From: an uncultured Litoreibacter sp. | GTDB taxonomy: Bacteria; Pseudomonadota; Alphaproteobacteria; Rhodobacterales; Rhodobacteraceae | Direction: 5' to 3' | Length of the DNA stretch: 64,000 nucleotides | Assembly (NCBI RefSeq): GCF_947501785.1 | Contig: NZ_CANMXB010000001.1 | Span: 248,001 to 312,000 of the forward strand | Shown: piece after piece, positions 23,699 through 32,530 of the stretch | Numbering within the stretch: position 1 is the first letter of the stretch | Layout: every line of letters begins with the position of its first letter | Made by a program: the position numbers and the translations under genes | The notes under the pieces: generated by a model | Database searches by the model: none | What the model was told of the DNA's origin: nothing | What the model saw: the letters and a program-made list of their open reading frames with translations, nothing else

Positions 23699-25003
23699 CT
23701 AGACTCCAATCCGGTCCCGCAACGCGTACCAGCTCATCGCCAAGGCCAGCAGCGGGCTGCGGAACGTGCCCCCGCCGGGAAAGCGCGGGGTCGGCAGGCT
23801 TTCCAGCAGCACCAGCCCGTCGGACTGGCCTTTGACGGCCTGCGCCATCAGCTTGCCCGCCATGCCCGCCAAGGCCAAGCCGCTGCCCGAATAGCCCGAG
23901 GCCGTTAGGACGTTGGGGGCGACACGGGCCACATAGGGCAGGCGGGACCTGGTGATGGCCAACGTGCCGCCCCAGGCGTAGTCGATCTGAATGCCCATGA
24001 GCTGGGGGAAGACCTGTTCCATGGGCCTGCGCACCACGGCGGCGATGTCGCGCGGGAAGCGGTAGCCATAGCTCTCGCCGCCGCCGAAGAGCAGCCGGTT
24101 ATCCTCGGATTTGCGGTAGTAATTCACCACGAAGCGGCTGTCATAGGCGCAATGATTGTCTTTCAGGATAGTATCCGCCAAATCGCCCAATGGCGCGGTC
24201 GCGGCGATGAAATTGTTGATCGGCATGACCCGGGCCCGGGTCTGATGCGTCAACGCGGTGCCGTAGCCGTTGGCCGCCACAATGACGTGGCCCGCGCTGA
24301 CCTGACCTTGATCGGTGCGCACCACGGCCGGGTCGCCATGGGTGATGGTATGAACGCGCGACGTCTCGAAAATGTGCACACCGGCCGCCACGCAGGCGCG
24401 CGCCAGCCCCAACGCGTAGCGCAGCGGGTGCAGGTGACCGGCCCCCATATTCTGCGCGCCGCCCGCATAGGCAGGACTGCCGGTCAGCGCCGTGATCTCA
24501 TCCGCGTCCAGCATCTTGTGATCGGCGCTGCCGTAGCGGTCCTGCAGATGGGCGATGTCGGCCTTGGTATGGTCTACCTCCGCCGCGAAACGGTAGGCAT
24601 GGATCAAACCGGGGGTGTAGCCCGCATCCGGCGCATGCTGCGCGGCCAAATCGCGGGTCAGGCGCGCCGCCTCTTGCGCCAGATCATAGAGCTTTCGGGC
24701 ATCGTGCAAACCATGCGTCTTTTCAAGCGCTTGCTGGCTGACATTGAAATCGGTTCCGACTTGGCCGCCATTGCGGCCAGACGCGCCAAAGCCCACGCGT
24801 TGGGCGTCCAGCAGCACCACCTTCAACCCGGCCTCAGCCGCGTGCAGCGCGGCCGAAAGCCCGGTATATCCGCCACCGACAACACAGAGGTCCGCCTTGG
24901 TCTGCCCCCGCAACGGCGCGAACGGATCCAGCGGCCGGGCCGTCGCCGCGTACCAGCTGGCGGGGTACGCACCCCGGCGGTCATTGGCGTCGAGCAGGTT
25001 CAT
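23699..25003 (-). CDS. puuB: FAD-dependent amine oxidase (PuuB-like, DAO family)
   Basis: A 434-residue DAO-family flavoprotein resembling gamma-glutamylputrescine oxidase. The N-terminal DLCVVGGGYTGLSAALHAAEAG is the ADP-binding GxGxxG fold. GASGRNGGQVG and the C-terminal ASGYSGSGLALAGMAGKL are typical of the PuuB/ordL group. It would oxidise a gamma-glutamyl amine to an aldehyde, ammonia and peroxide. The start MNLLDANDRRGAYPASWYA at 25003 gives ATGA overlap with the upstream gene and agrees with family N-termini; the longer frame to 25093 lies within that gene. The neighbours are ligase and amidohydrolase genes of the same pathway. Confidence 0.85.
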   Translation of the reverse strand: MNLLDANDRRGAYPASWYAATARPLDPFAPLRGQTKADLCVVGGGYTGLSAALHAAEAGLKVVLLDAQRVGFGASGRNGGQVGTDFNVSQQALEKTHGLHDARKLYDLAQEAARLTRDLAAQHAPDAGYTPGLIHAYRFAAEVDHTKADIAHLQDRYGSADHKMLDADEITALTGSPAYAGGAQNMGAGHLHPLRYALGLARACVAAGVHIFETSRVHTITHGDPAVVRTDQGQVSAGHVIVAANGYGTALTHQTRARVMPINNFIAATAPLGDLADTILKDNHCAYDSRFVVNYYRKSEDNRLLFGGGESYGYRFPRDIAAVVRRPMEQVFPQLMGIQIDYAWGGTLAITRSRLPYVARVAPNVLTASGYSGSGLALAGMAGKLMAQAVKGQSDGLVLLESLPTPRFPGGGTFRSPLLALAMSWYALRDRIGV

Positions 25004-25725
25004 TCCGCGGCAAGCTGCCAGGTCTTGATCCGGCCGCCGGCGGGGGTGGTCTCTGTTGCCTCCGACCAGTAGCTGCCCGTCATTTCGATCCAAAGACCAT
25101 CCTGCGCGCGCAGGGTCTTGAAGGCGGCGTCATAGGCCGCGCGGGTGTCGTAGCGCAGGGTGACCTGGGTCACGGGCCGGCCTGCGTCGAGCAGCCCGGC
25201 GAAGTAGCGCGGCAGGGCGGTCTTGCCGTCATGGGCGCAGAACCAGCAGGTCAAACTGCGGCTGACCCAGCCGCCATGGCCAAAATGAGCAAGGGTGGAC
25301 ACCTGACTGAGACCCTGGCCCAGCGTGACGACGGAGGCAAAGATGGAGCTGCCGACCCCCATATGGGCGTGTTCAACGAATGCCTTGCCCTGCGCCGCCA
25401 ACAACGCGTCACGGTCGGTGATCACCATGTCGCCGCGCCCGGTGGCGGCGTCCGTCAGGATCAGCACGTAACGGTCTTGCAGCTCCGCCTCGCGCGGCAG
25501 GAGCCAAGTCCGCTTGGCGGTCACCACGGGCGGGTCGGCGTCATTCCACGCGATTGGCTCCCGATCCCAACCGGTGGGGCTGGCCTCGGCACTATCGACG
25601 GCGTAGGAAGATGCCCACGGGGCCCACAGTCTATAGGGCGCCGACACATAATAAGCGCCGCAAAGCCCGGCCAGCACAAGGGCGGTCAGCCCGACGCGCC
25701 ATGCAAGCGTGCGGCCCCTAGACAT
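25000..25725 (-). CDS. Unknown membrane-anchored protein within the amine cluster
   Basis: A 241-residue protein I do not recognise. It has a basic N-terminus and one membrane segment (about residues 9-27, VGLTALVLAGLCGAYYVSA). The rest would therefore lie in the periplasm. It contains a CWFCAHDGK CxxC motif near residue 160, a GHGGW segment before it, and a repeated aromatic pattern. Its ATG overlaps the end of the ligase gene by 8 bases and its end overlaps the oxidase gene (ATGA), so it is made with them in a fixed ratio. A role in sensing, uptake or electron transfer is possible, but nothing shows which. Confidence 0.75.
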   Translation of the reverse strand: MSRGRTLAWRVGLTALVLAGLCGAYYVSAPYRLWAPWASSYAVDSAEASPTGWDREPIAWNDADPPVVTAKRTWLLPREAELQDRYVLILTDAATGRGDMVITDRDALLAAQGKAFVEHAHMGVGSSIFASVVTLGQGLSQVSTLAHFGHGGWVSRSLTCWFCAHDGKTALPRYFAGLLDAGRPVTQVTLRYDTRAAYDAAFKTLRAQDGLWIEMTGSYWSEATETTPAGGRIKTWQLAAE

Positions 25726-27091
25726 TCAACAACAGATGCTCCCGCTCCCACGGGCTGATCACCTGCAGGAACTCGTCATATTCCGCGGCTTTCACAATGG
25801 AGTAGACCCGCACGAAGTCGGGGTGAAGTAGATGCGTTATGTCTTTGTTTTCCGTCAGGAGATTGAGCGCGGTGAACAGGTCCCTGGGGATGTTTTCATC
25901 CCCGTCATAGGCCTCGCCCTGAACCATCTTTGACGGCTTTAGCCCGTGTTTCAACCCCAGATACCCGCAGGCCAGCGACGCGGCTATGGCGAGATAGGGA
26001 TTGCAATCCATGCCCGCCAAACGGTTCTCCACCCGCCGCGAGGCGGCGTCGGCGACCGGCACACGGATGCCGGTGGTGCGGTTGTCCCGCCCCCAATCAA
26101 GGTTGATGGGCGCGGCATGGTCTTTGACGTAGCGCCGGTAGCTGTTCACATAGGGCGCCATCAGGGCAATGACGCTGGGCAAGTGGTGCTGCAAGCCGCC
26201 GATGAAATGCATGAACGCGGGGGTTTCCGCCCCGCGCGGGCCGGAGAAGATGTTCTTGCCGGTCGCGCGGTCGAGCACGGAATGGTGGATATGCATAGCT
26301 GAGCCGGGCTCGCCCTCAATCGGCTTGGCCATGAAGGTGGCAAAGCAGTCATGGCGCAGCGCTGCCTCGCGGATGAGGCGTTTGAAGTAGAATATCTCAT
26401 CCGCCAGCTTGACCGGATCGCCGTGGCGCAGGTTGATCTCCAGCTGCCCCGCGCCGCCCTCCTGGGTGATGCCGTCAATTTCAAAGCCCTGCATTTCGGC
26501 AAAGTCGTAAATGTCGTCGATGACCGGCCCGAACTCATCGACGGCGGACATGGAATAGGCCTGCCGCGCCGCCGCTGGCCTGCCGGAGCGGCCCATCATC
26601 GGCTGAATGGTCTCCGCCGGGTTGATGTTGCGGGCAACCAGGTAGAATTCCATCTCAGGGGCCACAACCGGCTCCCAACCCTCTTTGCGGTACATCTCCA
26701 CCACGCGCTTCAAGACATTGCGCGGGGAGTAGGGGACGGGCGCGCCCTTTTGATCAAACGCGTCATGGATCACCTGCAAGGTCCAGTCACCGGTCCAGGG
26801 CGCTGCGGTCGCGGTGTCCATGTCGGGCTTCAGCACCATATCAGGCTCGGTAAAACCGTCATCGCCCGCCGCTTCCCCCCAGCCGCCGGTGATGGTTTGA
26901 AAATAGATCGAATTGGGCAGGAAAAACTGGTTTTGCCGCGCGAATTTGGACGCTGGCACCGCCTTGCCGCGCGCGATGCCGGGCAGGTCGGAGACCACGC
27001 ATTCGACCTCATCCAGCCGTTTGCCGCGCAGGTACTGGTTGGCGGCATCTGGCAGGGCTTCCATCCAGTGGTCGGGGCCGGTGTCACGCAT
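25718..27091 (-). CDS. puuA: Gamma-glutamyl-amine ligase of the glutamine synthetase family (PuuA-like)
   Basis: A 457-residue glutamine-synthetase-fold ligase that would join glutamate to a polyamine such as putrescine using ATP. GS catalytic signatures are PEMEFYLV (metal site), GAGQLEINL, AMHIHHSV (ATP-site histidine), NSYRRYVKDHAAPINLDWGRDNRTTGIRVP, and ENRLAGMDCNPYLAIAA with an Arg/Glu region. The length is near that of E. coli PuuA (472). MRDTGPDHW at 27091 is preferred: gggagg precedes it and the longer frame is inside the neighbouring gene. It overlaps both neighbours by 8 bases. The true amine substrate is inferred from neighbours only. Confidence 0.87.
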   Translation of the reverse strand: MRDTGPDHWMEALPDAANQYLRGKRLDEVECVVSDLPGIARGKAVPASKFARQNQFFLPNSIYFQTITGGWGEAAGDDGFTEPDMVLKPDMDTATAAPWTGDWTLQVIHDAFDQKGAPVPYSPRNVLKRVVEMYRKEGWEPVVAPEMEFYLVARNINPAETIQPMMGRSGRPAAARQAYSMSAVDEFGPVIDDIYDFAEMQGFEIDGITQEGGAGQLEINLRHGDPVKLADEIFYFKRLIREAALRHDCFATFMAKPIEGEPGSAMHIHHSVLDRATGKNIFSGPRGAETPAFMHFIGGLQHHLPSVIALMAPYVNSYRRYVKDHAAPINLDWGRDNRTTGIRVPVADAASRRVENRLAGMDCNPYLAIAASLACGYLGLKHGLKPSKMVQGEAYDGDENIPRDLFTALNLLTENKDITHLLHPDFVRVYSIVKAAEYDEFLQVISPWEREHLLLNV

Positions 27092-27782
27092 GGGCGGCCT
27101 CCCGCGGCTGGTGGAAGAAGGCGGCAATTTTGGCAGCGAGCGCGTCGTTGTCGTCAGGCAGGTCTGCCTGCGCGGCGGCGCGGTCCATCAGCGCATCGGG
27201 GTAGTCGGCGGTGCCTTTGCGGAGTTTCGCATAATCGGCGATGATCGCCCCGCCAAATTCGGGATGCGGCTGCACCGAGAAGGCGCGGTCGCCGTAGAGC
27301 AGCGCCGCATTTTCGCAAAAGGCGTTGCTGGCCACGGGCGTGGCCCCGCTGGGCCGCGTGATGACCTGATCCTGATGCCACGCGTTAAGCTGCACCGTTC
27401 CGATATCGTCGAACGTGTAGTCGTTCAGCCCCAACGCCCAGCCGCCTTTGAACTTCTCGACATGGCCGCCCAGCGCCTGCGCGATGATCTGGTGGCCGAA
27501 ACAAATGCCCACCATTGGCACGGCCCGCGCGTAGGCGGTTCGGATGAACTCCTCGAGCGGCGGGATAAACGGGTGGTCCTCGTAGGCCCCATGTTTCGAG
27601 CCCGTAAGCAGCCAGCCGTCACATTCCTCAACGCTTTGCGGAAATTGCATGAATTCAACGTCATAGCTTGCGAAGGTGAAGTTTCCATGGCGCAGCAGCC
27701 GCTCGAACATTTGAGGGAAGGTGCCATGCTTGGATTTGACCTCGGGCATGGTGTGGCCGCATTCGAGAATGCCGATTTTCAT
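27084..27782 (-). CDS. Class I glutamine amidotransferase-like hydrolase (PuuD-type role)
   Basis: A 232-residue triad amidotransferase domain: nucleophile Cys94 in VGICFGHQ, with His173 and Glu175 in VQPHPEF. The fold resembles the GMP-synthase-like GATase1 group rather than the peptidase-C26 PuuD of E. coli. Placed directly before the PuuA-like ligase, it most likely removes the gamma-glutamyl group at the end of the pathway. It is translated with the ligase (overlapping stop/start). A 98-bp gap with the 'gtatttttg' repeat separates it from the second ligase gene. Confidence 0.82.
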   Translation of the reverse strand: MKIGILECGHTMPEVKSKHGTFPQMFERLLRHGNFTFASYDVEFMQFPQSVEECDGWLLTGSKHGAYEDHPFIPPLEEFIRTAYARAVPMVGICFGHQIIAQALGGHVEKFKGGWALGLNDYTFDDIGTVQLNAWHQDQVITRPSGATPVASNAFCENAALLYGDRAFSVQPHPEFGGAIIADYAKLRKGTADYPDALMDRAAAQADLPDDNDALAAKIAAFFHQPREAAHA

Positions 27783-27855
27783 GGGGGCCTCTTGGGTGGT
27801 GTTTGCGCCAAGCTATCCGAGCGCTGCGCCCTTGGGAAGGTGGGACCCTGCGGGG

Positions 27856-27880
27856 CAGGTATTTTTGAAACAGTGATAGG
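27856..27880 (+). repeat. 'aggtatttttgaaacag' intergenic repeat variant
   Basis: caggtatttttgaaacag followed by tgatagg in the 98-bp gap between the second ligase gene and the amidotransferase gene. It is related to the 'gtatttttgcca' repeats elsewhere in the window and again sits at a gene end. Confidence 0.4.
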
Positions 27881-29182
27881 CTAGACGGTTTCCAGGCTCA
27901 GCTTCATTTGATCCTCTGGGGACAGGGGGGCGTATTTGCGCAGCTCCTGGCGTTTGGTGCGGGTCAGGTTGTCGATCAGCAGGGGCGTGAAGATGCGCGC
28001 GACGTCCTTTGACGCGGCAAACAGGTCGATGGCGGATGCCCAATCGCCTGCCAGCTGCGGCAAGTCCTGCGCATAGGCGTTGCCCTTGATGGCCGTCGGC
28101 GGGGCGGCCGCGTCCTCGATACCGTTCATGGCCGCGCCCAGGATGGCGGCCAACATCAGATACGGGTTGGTGTCGCCGCCTGCGACGCGGTGTTCGATCC
28201 TGCGGGCCTGCGGCGGCCCCCCGGGGATGCGGATCGAGGCGGTGCGGTTTTCATAGCCCCAACAGATCGCCGTTGGCGCATGCGAGCCCTTGACCAGCCG
28301 CGTGTAGCTGTTGGCATGGGGCGCGAAGATCAGGGTGGAGGCCTTCATGGCCTGCAGGCCGCCCGCAACAGCGTGTTTCAGGATAGCCGTGCCCCCAGAC
28401 CCGCCATCGTCAAAGATATTTGTGCCTGATGCGTCCACCACCGAGAAATGAACATGCAGCCCGTTGCCCGCATCATCTGCGTAGGGTTTCGCCATGAAGC
28501 TGGCAATGTGGCCATGTTTGCGGGCCAGCCCCTTGGCCATGTGCTTGAAGAGCCACGCGTCATCGGCGGCGCGCATTGCGTCCTGGTGGGTCAGGTTGAC
28601 CTCGAACTGGCCCACGCCGCCTTCGCTGATGGAGGTCTGCGCAGGGATGCCCATGACTTCGCACGCGTCGTAGAGGTCTGAAAAGAAGGAGTCGAACGAG
28701 TCCAGAACGCGCAGCGAGGTGATTTCGCTGCGGGACTGCGCCTTGCCTGTGACCGGGTCGCGCGGCGGGGCGGGCATGTCGCCGGTTGCATCGCAAAGGT
28801 AGAATTCCAGCTCGGTCGCGGCGATCACCTGCCAGCCCTTGTCCCGATAGCGGCGGAGGACCCGGTCAAGCGCATGTCTTGGGTCGCCATCAAACGGCGT
28901 GCCGTCTTCGTTGAAGGTCCACATCGGGTGCAGCTGGGAAGGGGTGGCGAGCCATGGCATCGCAACCGCGCCGCGATCGGTGGGCAACAAGGTCCCATCC
29001 GCGTCACCCGCGTCAAAGAGCAACGGGCTGTCCTCGATGTCTTCGCCCCACAGATCAAGGCCCAGCACGGTCAGCGGCAGGCGGGCGGCGCCGGATGCGA
29101 GTTTCTTCGCGTCGGCGCTGTGCGTGCGTTTGCCGCGGGCCTGCCCGTTGAGGTCACACACGGCGTAGCGGATGGTGGTCAT
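27881..29182 (-). CDS. Second glutamine-synthetase-family gamma-glutamyl ligase
   Basis: A 433-residue GS-fold enzyme different from the one at 25718. Its signatures are ATELEFYL, GGVGQFEVNL, GLHVHFSV, NSYTRLVKGSHAPTAICWGYENRTASIRIPGG and HRVAGGDTNPYLMLAA. It lacks the Tyr adenylylation site context of housekeeping GlnA and is shorter. It follows the ABC permease gene with an ATGA overlap, so transporter and ligase are coupled. This implies that the imported solute is its substrate. Related enzymes act on polyamines, ethanolamine or methylamine; which one applies here cannot be told. Confidence 0.83.
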   Translation of the reverse strand: MTTIRYAVCDLNGQARGKRTHSADAKKLASGAARLPLTVLGLDLWGEDIEDSPLLFDAGDADGTLLPTDRGAVAMPWLATPSQLHPMWTFNEDGTPFDGDPRHALDRVLRRYRDKGWQVIAATELEFYLCDATGDMPAPPRDPVTGKAQSRSEITSLRVLDSFDSFFSDLYDACEVMGIPAQTSISEGGVGQFEVNLTHQDAMRAADDAWLFKHMAKGLARKHGHIASFMAKPYADDAGNGLHVHFSVVDASGTNIFDDGGSGGTAILKHAVAGGLQAMKASTLIFAPHANSYTRLVKGSHAPTAICWGYENRTASIRIPGGPPQARRIEHRVAGGDTNPYLMLAAILGAAMNGIEDAAAPPTAIKGNAYAQDLPQLAGDWASAIDLFAASKDVARIFTPLLIDNLTRTKRQELRKYAPLSPEDQMKLSLETV

Positions 29183-29985
29183 CGGATGATCTGGGGGCGA
29201 TAGCGCAGCCTGCGGCGCTTTTCCTGCGGCAGGTGGCGGTTCAGGTGCCGGTTGGCCAAGCCGAACACGCCGATCACGATGAGGGTCAGCAGCACAAAGT
29301 AGAAGGCCACAATCGGGTAGGGGATGAACGGGTTGAAAGTCTTGTCGGCAAAATAGGACGCGTAGTAGAGCGCGTCACCCTTCTGCTGAAAGGCCGGAAA
29401 GCCGGACAGGAAGACAAGGGTGGTGGCGTGAAACAGGAAGATCGCCTCGTTCGTGTAGGCGGGCCAGGCCAGCCGCATGGTGGTGGGCCAGATGATCCGG
29501 CGGAAGCGCGACCAGCCGGTCATGCCATAGGCGTCCGCGGCCTCAACCTCGCCGCGCGGCACGGAGCGCAGCGCGCCGTAGAATATCTCGGCCGAATAGG
29601 CGGCGGTATTGAGAAACAGCACGCACAGCGCGCCGGCCCAGGCGTTGGTCAGCCAGCTTGTGCCCGGCACGTTTTGCTTCAGCGCGGTGAAGATGGCGTA
29701 GGCGAGGAAGAACTGGATGAACAAGGGCGAGCCGCGGAAGACGAAGATGAACCATTCCGCGGGTTTGCGCAGCAGCGGGTTCTTGGCCGATTTGCCAAGC
29801 GCCACGGCATTGGCCAGCACAAAGCCCGCAATCAGGGCCAACACGCCAAAATAGATGTTCCACAACATGCCCGACCCGATCAGCGTGAACTGCTGGCAAA
29901 TGGTGAAATCCTCGCGCGGCAGCAGCCGCTCACCGTAACCGAGGCTGCGGAAGGCGTAATCCTGCACGGTCTGCCAGCACGACAT
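29179..29985 (-). CDS. ABC transporter permease (polar amino acid type, HisM-like)
   Basis: A 268-residue inner-membrane permease with about five membrane segments and the EAA loop EVEAADAYGMTGWSRFRRIIWP, which docks onto the ATPase. It belongs to the His/Glu/Gln/Arg/opine (3.A.1.3) class. Its ATG overlaps the last base of the HisQ-like gene. With the second permease, the binding protein and the ATPase it forms a complete importer. It is read into the downstream GS-like ligase. Confidence 0.92.
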   Translation of the reverse strand: MSCWQTVQDYAFRSLGYGERLLPREDFTICQQFTLIGSGMLWNIYFGVLALIAGFVLANAVALGKSAKNPLLRKPAEWFIFVFRGSPLFIQFFLAYAIFTALKQNVPGTSWLTNAWAGALCVLFLNTAAYSAEIFYGALRSVPRGEVEAADAYGMTGWSRFRRIIWPTTMRLAWPAYTNEAIFLFHATTLVFLSGFPAFQQKGDALYYASYFADKTFNPFIPYPIVAFYFVLLTLIVIGVFGLANRHLNRHLPQEKRRRLRYRPQIIR

Positions 29986-30848
29986 CAGCTACCCCCCAAC
30001 GTGGCCTGACCCCGGGTCAGGCGCTTCATGATGCGCTCAAGCACGACTTCGGAGAGTTTGGTGAAGCACAGGTAGAAGACCAGCAACGCCAGAAAATACC
30101 AGATACGCCAGTCGCCATGCGGGTATTCGGTGAAGCGGGCGGTTTTGGTGCCTGACAGCTCGCGCGCCCAATAGACGATATCTTCGACGCCCAGCAAAAA
30201 CAGCAGCGGCGTGGCCTTGATCAGCACCATCCACAGGTTGCTGAGGCCGGGCAGGGCGTAAACCCACATCTGCGGCACCAAAATGCGCCAAAACGTCTGG
30301 CGGCGGGACATGCCGTAGGCCTCGGCCGTTTCGATCTGGCCCTTTGGCACCGCCCGCATGGCCCCAAAGAGCACGTTGGCCGCGAAGGCCCCGAACACGA
30401 TGGCGAAGGTCAGCACGGCGGTGAAGAAGCCGTAAATCTCGTGCACCCATTGCGGAGCGGAATTCAACGGCAGCTTGGCCGCCTGACAGACCACAAAATC
30501 GTTGCCCTGCCGGATCGGGTCGGTCCAGTCGGGGCACAACCATTGGTGGCGCATCCACTCAAAGGCCTGATCCAGCGCGATGACGAAGAACAGGAAGAAG
30601 GCGATATCAGGCACGCCGCGCACAATGGCAATGTAGCTTTTGCCGATCCATCTGAGCGGGGGGATGTTGGATCGGGCGGTACTTGCGCCGCCAAATCCGA
30701 ACAGCAGCGCCGAGGGCGCGGTGATGGCCAGCAGCAGCAGCACCGTCCCGAACGCCCAATACATGTTCATGTGCTTGCCCGTGGTCAGGTAGCAGCTCAG
30801 CCATGTCAGGCCTTCGATGGAGGAGGGGTCGGCGCAGTAGGAAAACAT
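29985..30848 (-). CDS. ABC transporter permease (polar amino acid type, HisQ-like)
   Basis: A 287-residue partner permease. The N-terminal stretch is longer than in HisQ. About five membrane segments and the EAA loop QIETAEAYGMSRRQTFWRILVP are visible. A periplasm-side insert (QWLCPDWTDPIRQGNDFVVC) with two cysteines is unusual for the family and might form a disulfide. It lies downstream of the binding-protein gene after a strong hairpin, and its stop overlaps the HisM-like start. Confidence 0.92.
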   Translation of the reverse strand: MFSYCADPSSIEGLTWLSCYLTTGKHMNMYWAFGTVLLLLAITAPSALLFGFGGASTARSNIPPLRWIGKSYIAIVRGVPDIAFFLFFVIALDQAFEWMRHQWLCPDWTDPIRQGNDFVVCQAAKLPLNSAPQWVHEIYGFFTAVLTFAIVFGAFAANVLFGAMRAVPKGQIETAEAYGMSRRQTFWRILVPQMWVYALPGLSNLWMVLIKATPLLFLLGVEDIVYWARELSGTKTARFTEYPHGDWRIWYFLALLVFYLCFTKLSEVVLERIMKRLTRGQATLGGS

Positions 30849-30855
30849 GAAAGGC

Positions 30856-30886
30856 GCCCCCCGCCCGGACGTGCCGGGCGGGGGGC
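30856..30886 (-). other. Strong intercistronic hairpin between binding protein and permeases
   Basis: A 13-bp perfect GC stem (30856-30868 with 30874-30886) and a 5-base loop lie between the stop of the binding-protein gene and the permease start. There is no long T-run on the minus strand. It would protect the upstream mRNA or cause partial termination, giving more binding protein than permease, as in other importers of this class. Confidence 0.65.
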
Positions 30887-30894
30887 TGATATGT

Positions 30895-31623
30895 TTAGAA
30901 GGTTGCCGAACCCGGCAGGTGCTTCTCGATCAGCGCGTTCAACGAACCGTCGGCCTTCATCGACTGGATGGCTTTCGAGAATTTCTCTTTCAGCTCGGTG
31001 TCGCTTTCGCGGATGCCCATGCCGATGCCGCCGCCCAGCAGGACGTCTTCGCCAACAATGGACAGGTCGGCCTCGGCCTCTGCAATTGGCTCAAGATAGG
31101 CTTTGTCGGCCAGCACGGCGTCGGCTTCGCCATTCTTGACCGCCGCGATGGTTTCTTCCGGTGTCGCAAATTCCAGCAGGGTCGCGCCGGAGGACGCGAT
31201 GTGGCTGGATTGAATGGTCGAAGCCTGCGCCGCGATCACGCCGCCTTCCAGATCGGCATCTGCCGACAGCGCCACATAGGCGGATGGGTCAGGCTGGGTG
31301 TATGGGTCGGTGAAGTCGATGACCTCGTCGCGTTCTGCCGTGATCGACATGCCCGCGATGATGGTGTCGTAGTTGCCGGAGACGAGGTTTGGAATGATCG
31401 AATCCCACTCGTTGGTGACCCATTCGCAGGTCAGCTCGGCGCGCGCGCACAGCTCGTCGCCAAGCTCGCGCTCGAACCCGTCAACTTCGCCGGCATCGTT
31501 GATGAAGTTGTAGGGAGGGTAGGCGCCCTCGGTCCCCATACGGATGGTTTTCGCGTGGCCGTCGGCGAAAGCGAAACCGGCCGACAGGGCCAGGGCGGTG
31601 GTCGCAAGGATCAGTTTTTTCAT
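30895..31623 (-). CDS. Periplasmic solute-binding protein (family 3)
   Basis: A 242-residue binding protein with signal peptide MKKLILATTALALSAGFAFA. The mature protein begins DGHAKTIRMGTEGAYPPYNF, the family 3 signature (G.YPPF/Y). The following GFERELGDELC, GMSITAERDEVIDFTDPY and GEADAVLADKAY segments are standard. It delivers the ligand to the HisQ/HisM-like pair. Two cysteines (ELCARAELTCEW) may form a disulfide as in lysine/arginine-binding proteins. Together with the adjacent ligase this suggests a basic amino acid or polyamine-like ligand, but this is an inference. Confidence 0.93.
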   Translation of the reverse strand: MKKLILATTALALSAGFAFADGHAKTIRMGTEGAYPPYNFINDAGEVDGFERELGDELCARAELTCEWVTNEWDSIIPNLVSGNYDTIIAGMSITAERDEVIDFTDPYTQPDPSAYVALSADADLEGGVIAAQASTIQSSHIASSGATLLEFATPEETIAAVKNGEADAVLADKAYLEPIAEAEADLSIVGEDVLLGGGIGMGIRESDTELKEKFSKAIQSMKADGSLNALIEKHLPGSATF

Positions 31624-31661
31624 GAGTTTGAACTCCCAGTAATGTGTTGCGCTTCAATTGG

Positions 31662-32441
31662 TTAGGCCGGAACAGTCGCGCTTAGGAACTGTTGCAGTCG
31701 TTCCGTCTTCGGGGATCCGAAAACAGCATCAGGGGGGCCTTCTTCTTCGATGAGGCCTTGATGTAGGAACACGACATGGTCGCTGACGTCAGCGGCCAGC
31801 CGCATATCGTGGGTCACGATGATCATCGTGCGGCCTTCCTTGGCCAGGTCTTTGATAACTTTGACAACTTCCTGCTCCAATTCGGGGTCCAGAGCGGAGG
31901 TCGGTTCGTCAAACAGCAGCGCTTTAGGCTGCATGCACAGCGCGCGCGCGATCGCGGCGCGTTGCTGTTGCCCCCCGGACAGCTGCGCGGGGTAGACGTC
32001 GCATTTGTCGCCGATCCCCACCTTGGCGAGCAGGTCGCGGGCCCGCTGTTCAACGGCTTTGGGGGCTTCGCCCAGCACGGTGACAGGCGCTTCCATCACA
32101 TTTTGCAGGATCGACATATGCGCCCACAAGTTAAACTGTTGAAACACCATGGAAAGGTTGGTGCGGATGCGAATAATCTGCTTGTTATCAGCGGGTTTTC
32201 GGCTGTGGTCTTGCCCTGTCCAGGTCACGGGCTCGCCGCAGAAAAGCACCTCGCCCTGCTGGCTGTCCTCCAGCAAATTGGCGCAGCGCAGCAGCGTGGA
32301 TTTGCCTGAACCGGAAGACCCGATCAGCGAGATCACCTCGCCCGCCTTGGCGGAAATGCCGACGCCTTTGAGAACCTCCAGCGTGCCATAGGCCTTGTGC
32401 AGGTTCTTGATCTCAATGACTGGTGCGTCGGTGGTTGTCAC
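31662..32441 (-). CDS. ABC transporter ATPase (HisP-like)
   Basis: A 259-residue nucleotide-binding subunit: Walker A GSSGSGKST (about residues 41-49), Q-loop VFQQFNLW, signature LSGGQQQR, Walker B ALLFDEPTSALD, switch histidine in IVTHDM. It powers the importer encoded by the next three genes. The start is a GTG at 32441 with no strong Shine-Dalgarno. It is the first gene of the importer-ligase transcript, and the promoter is presumably within 32442-32530. Confidence 0.95.
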   Translation of the reverse strand: MTTTDAPVIEIKNLHKAYGTLEVLKGVGISAKAGEVISLIGSSGSGKSTLLRCANLLEDSQQGEVLFCGEPVTWTGQDHSRKPADNKQIIRIRTNLSMVFQQFNLWAHMSILQNVMEAPVTVLGEAPKAVEQRARDLLAKVGIGDKCDVYPAQLSGGQQQRAAIARALCMQPKALLFDEPTSALDPELEQEVVKVIKDLAKEGRTMIIVTHDMRLAADVSDHVVFLHQGLIEEEGPPDAVFGSPKTERLQQFLSATVPA

Positions 32442-32530
32442 GTATGGCAGCTTCTGTTGGTCCCCGAGGCGGGAGTAATCCGCATTTTTCAGGGATTTGC
32501 AATGGGTTGGAAGTGCTTGACTTTAGGGCA

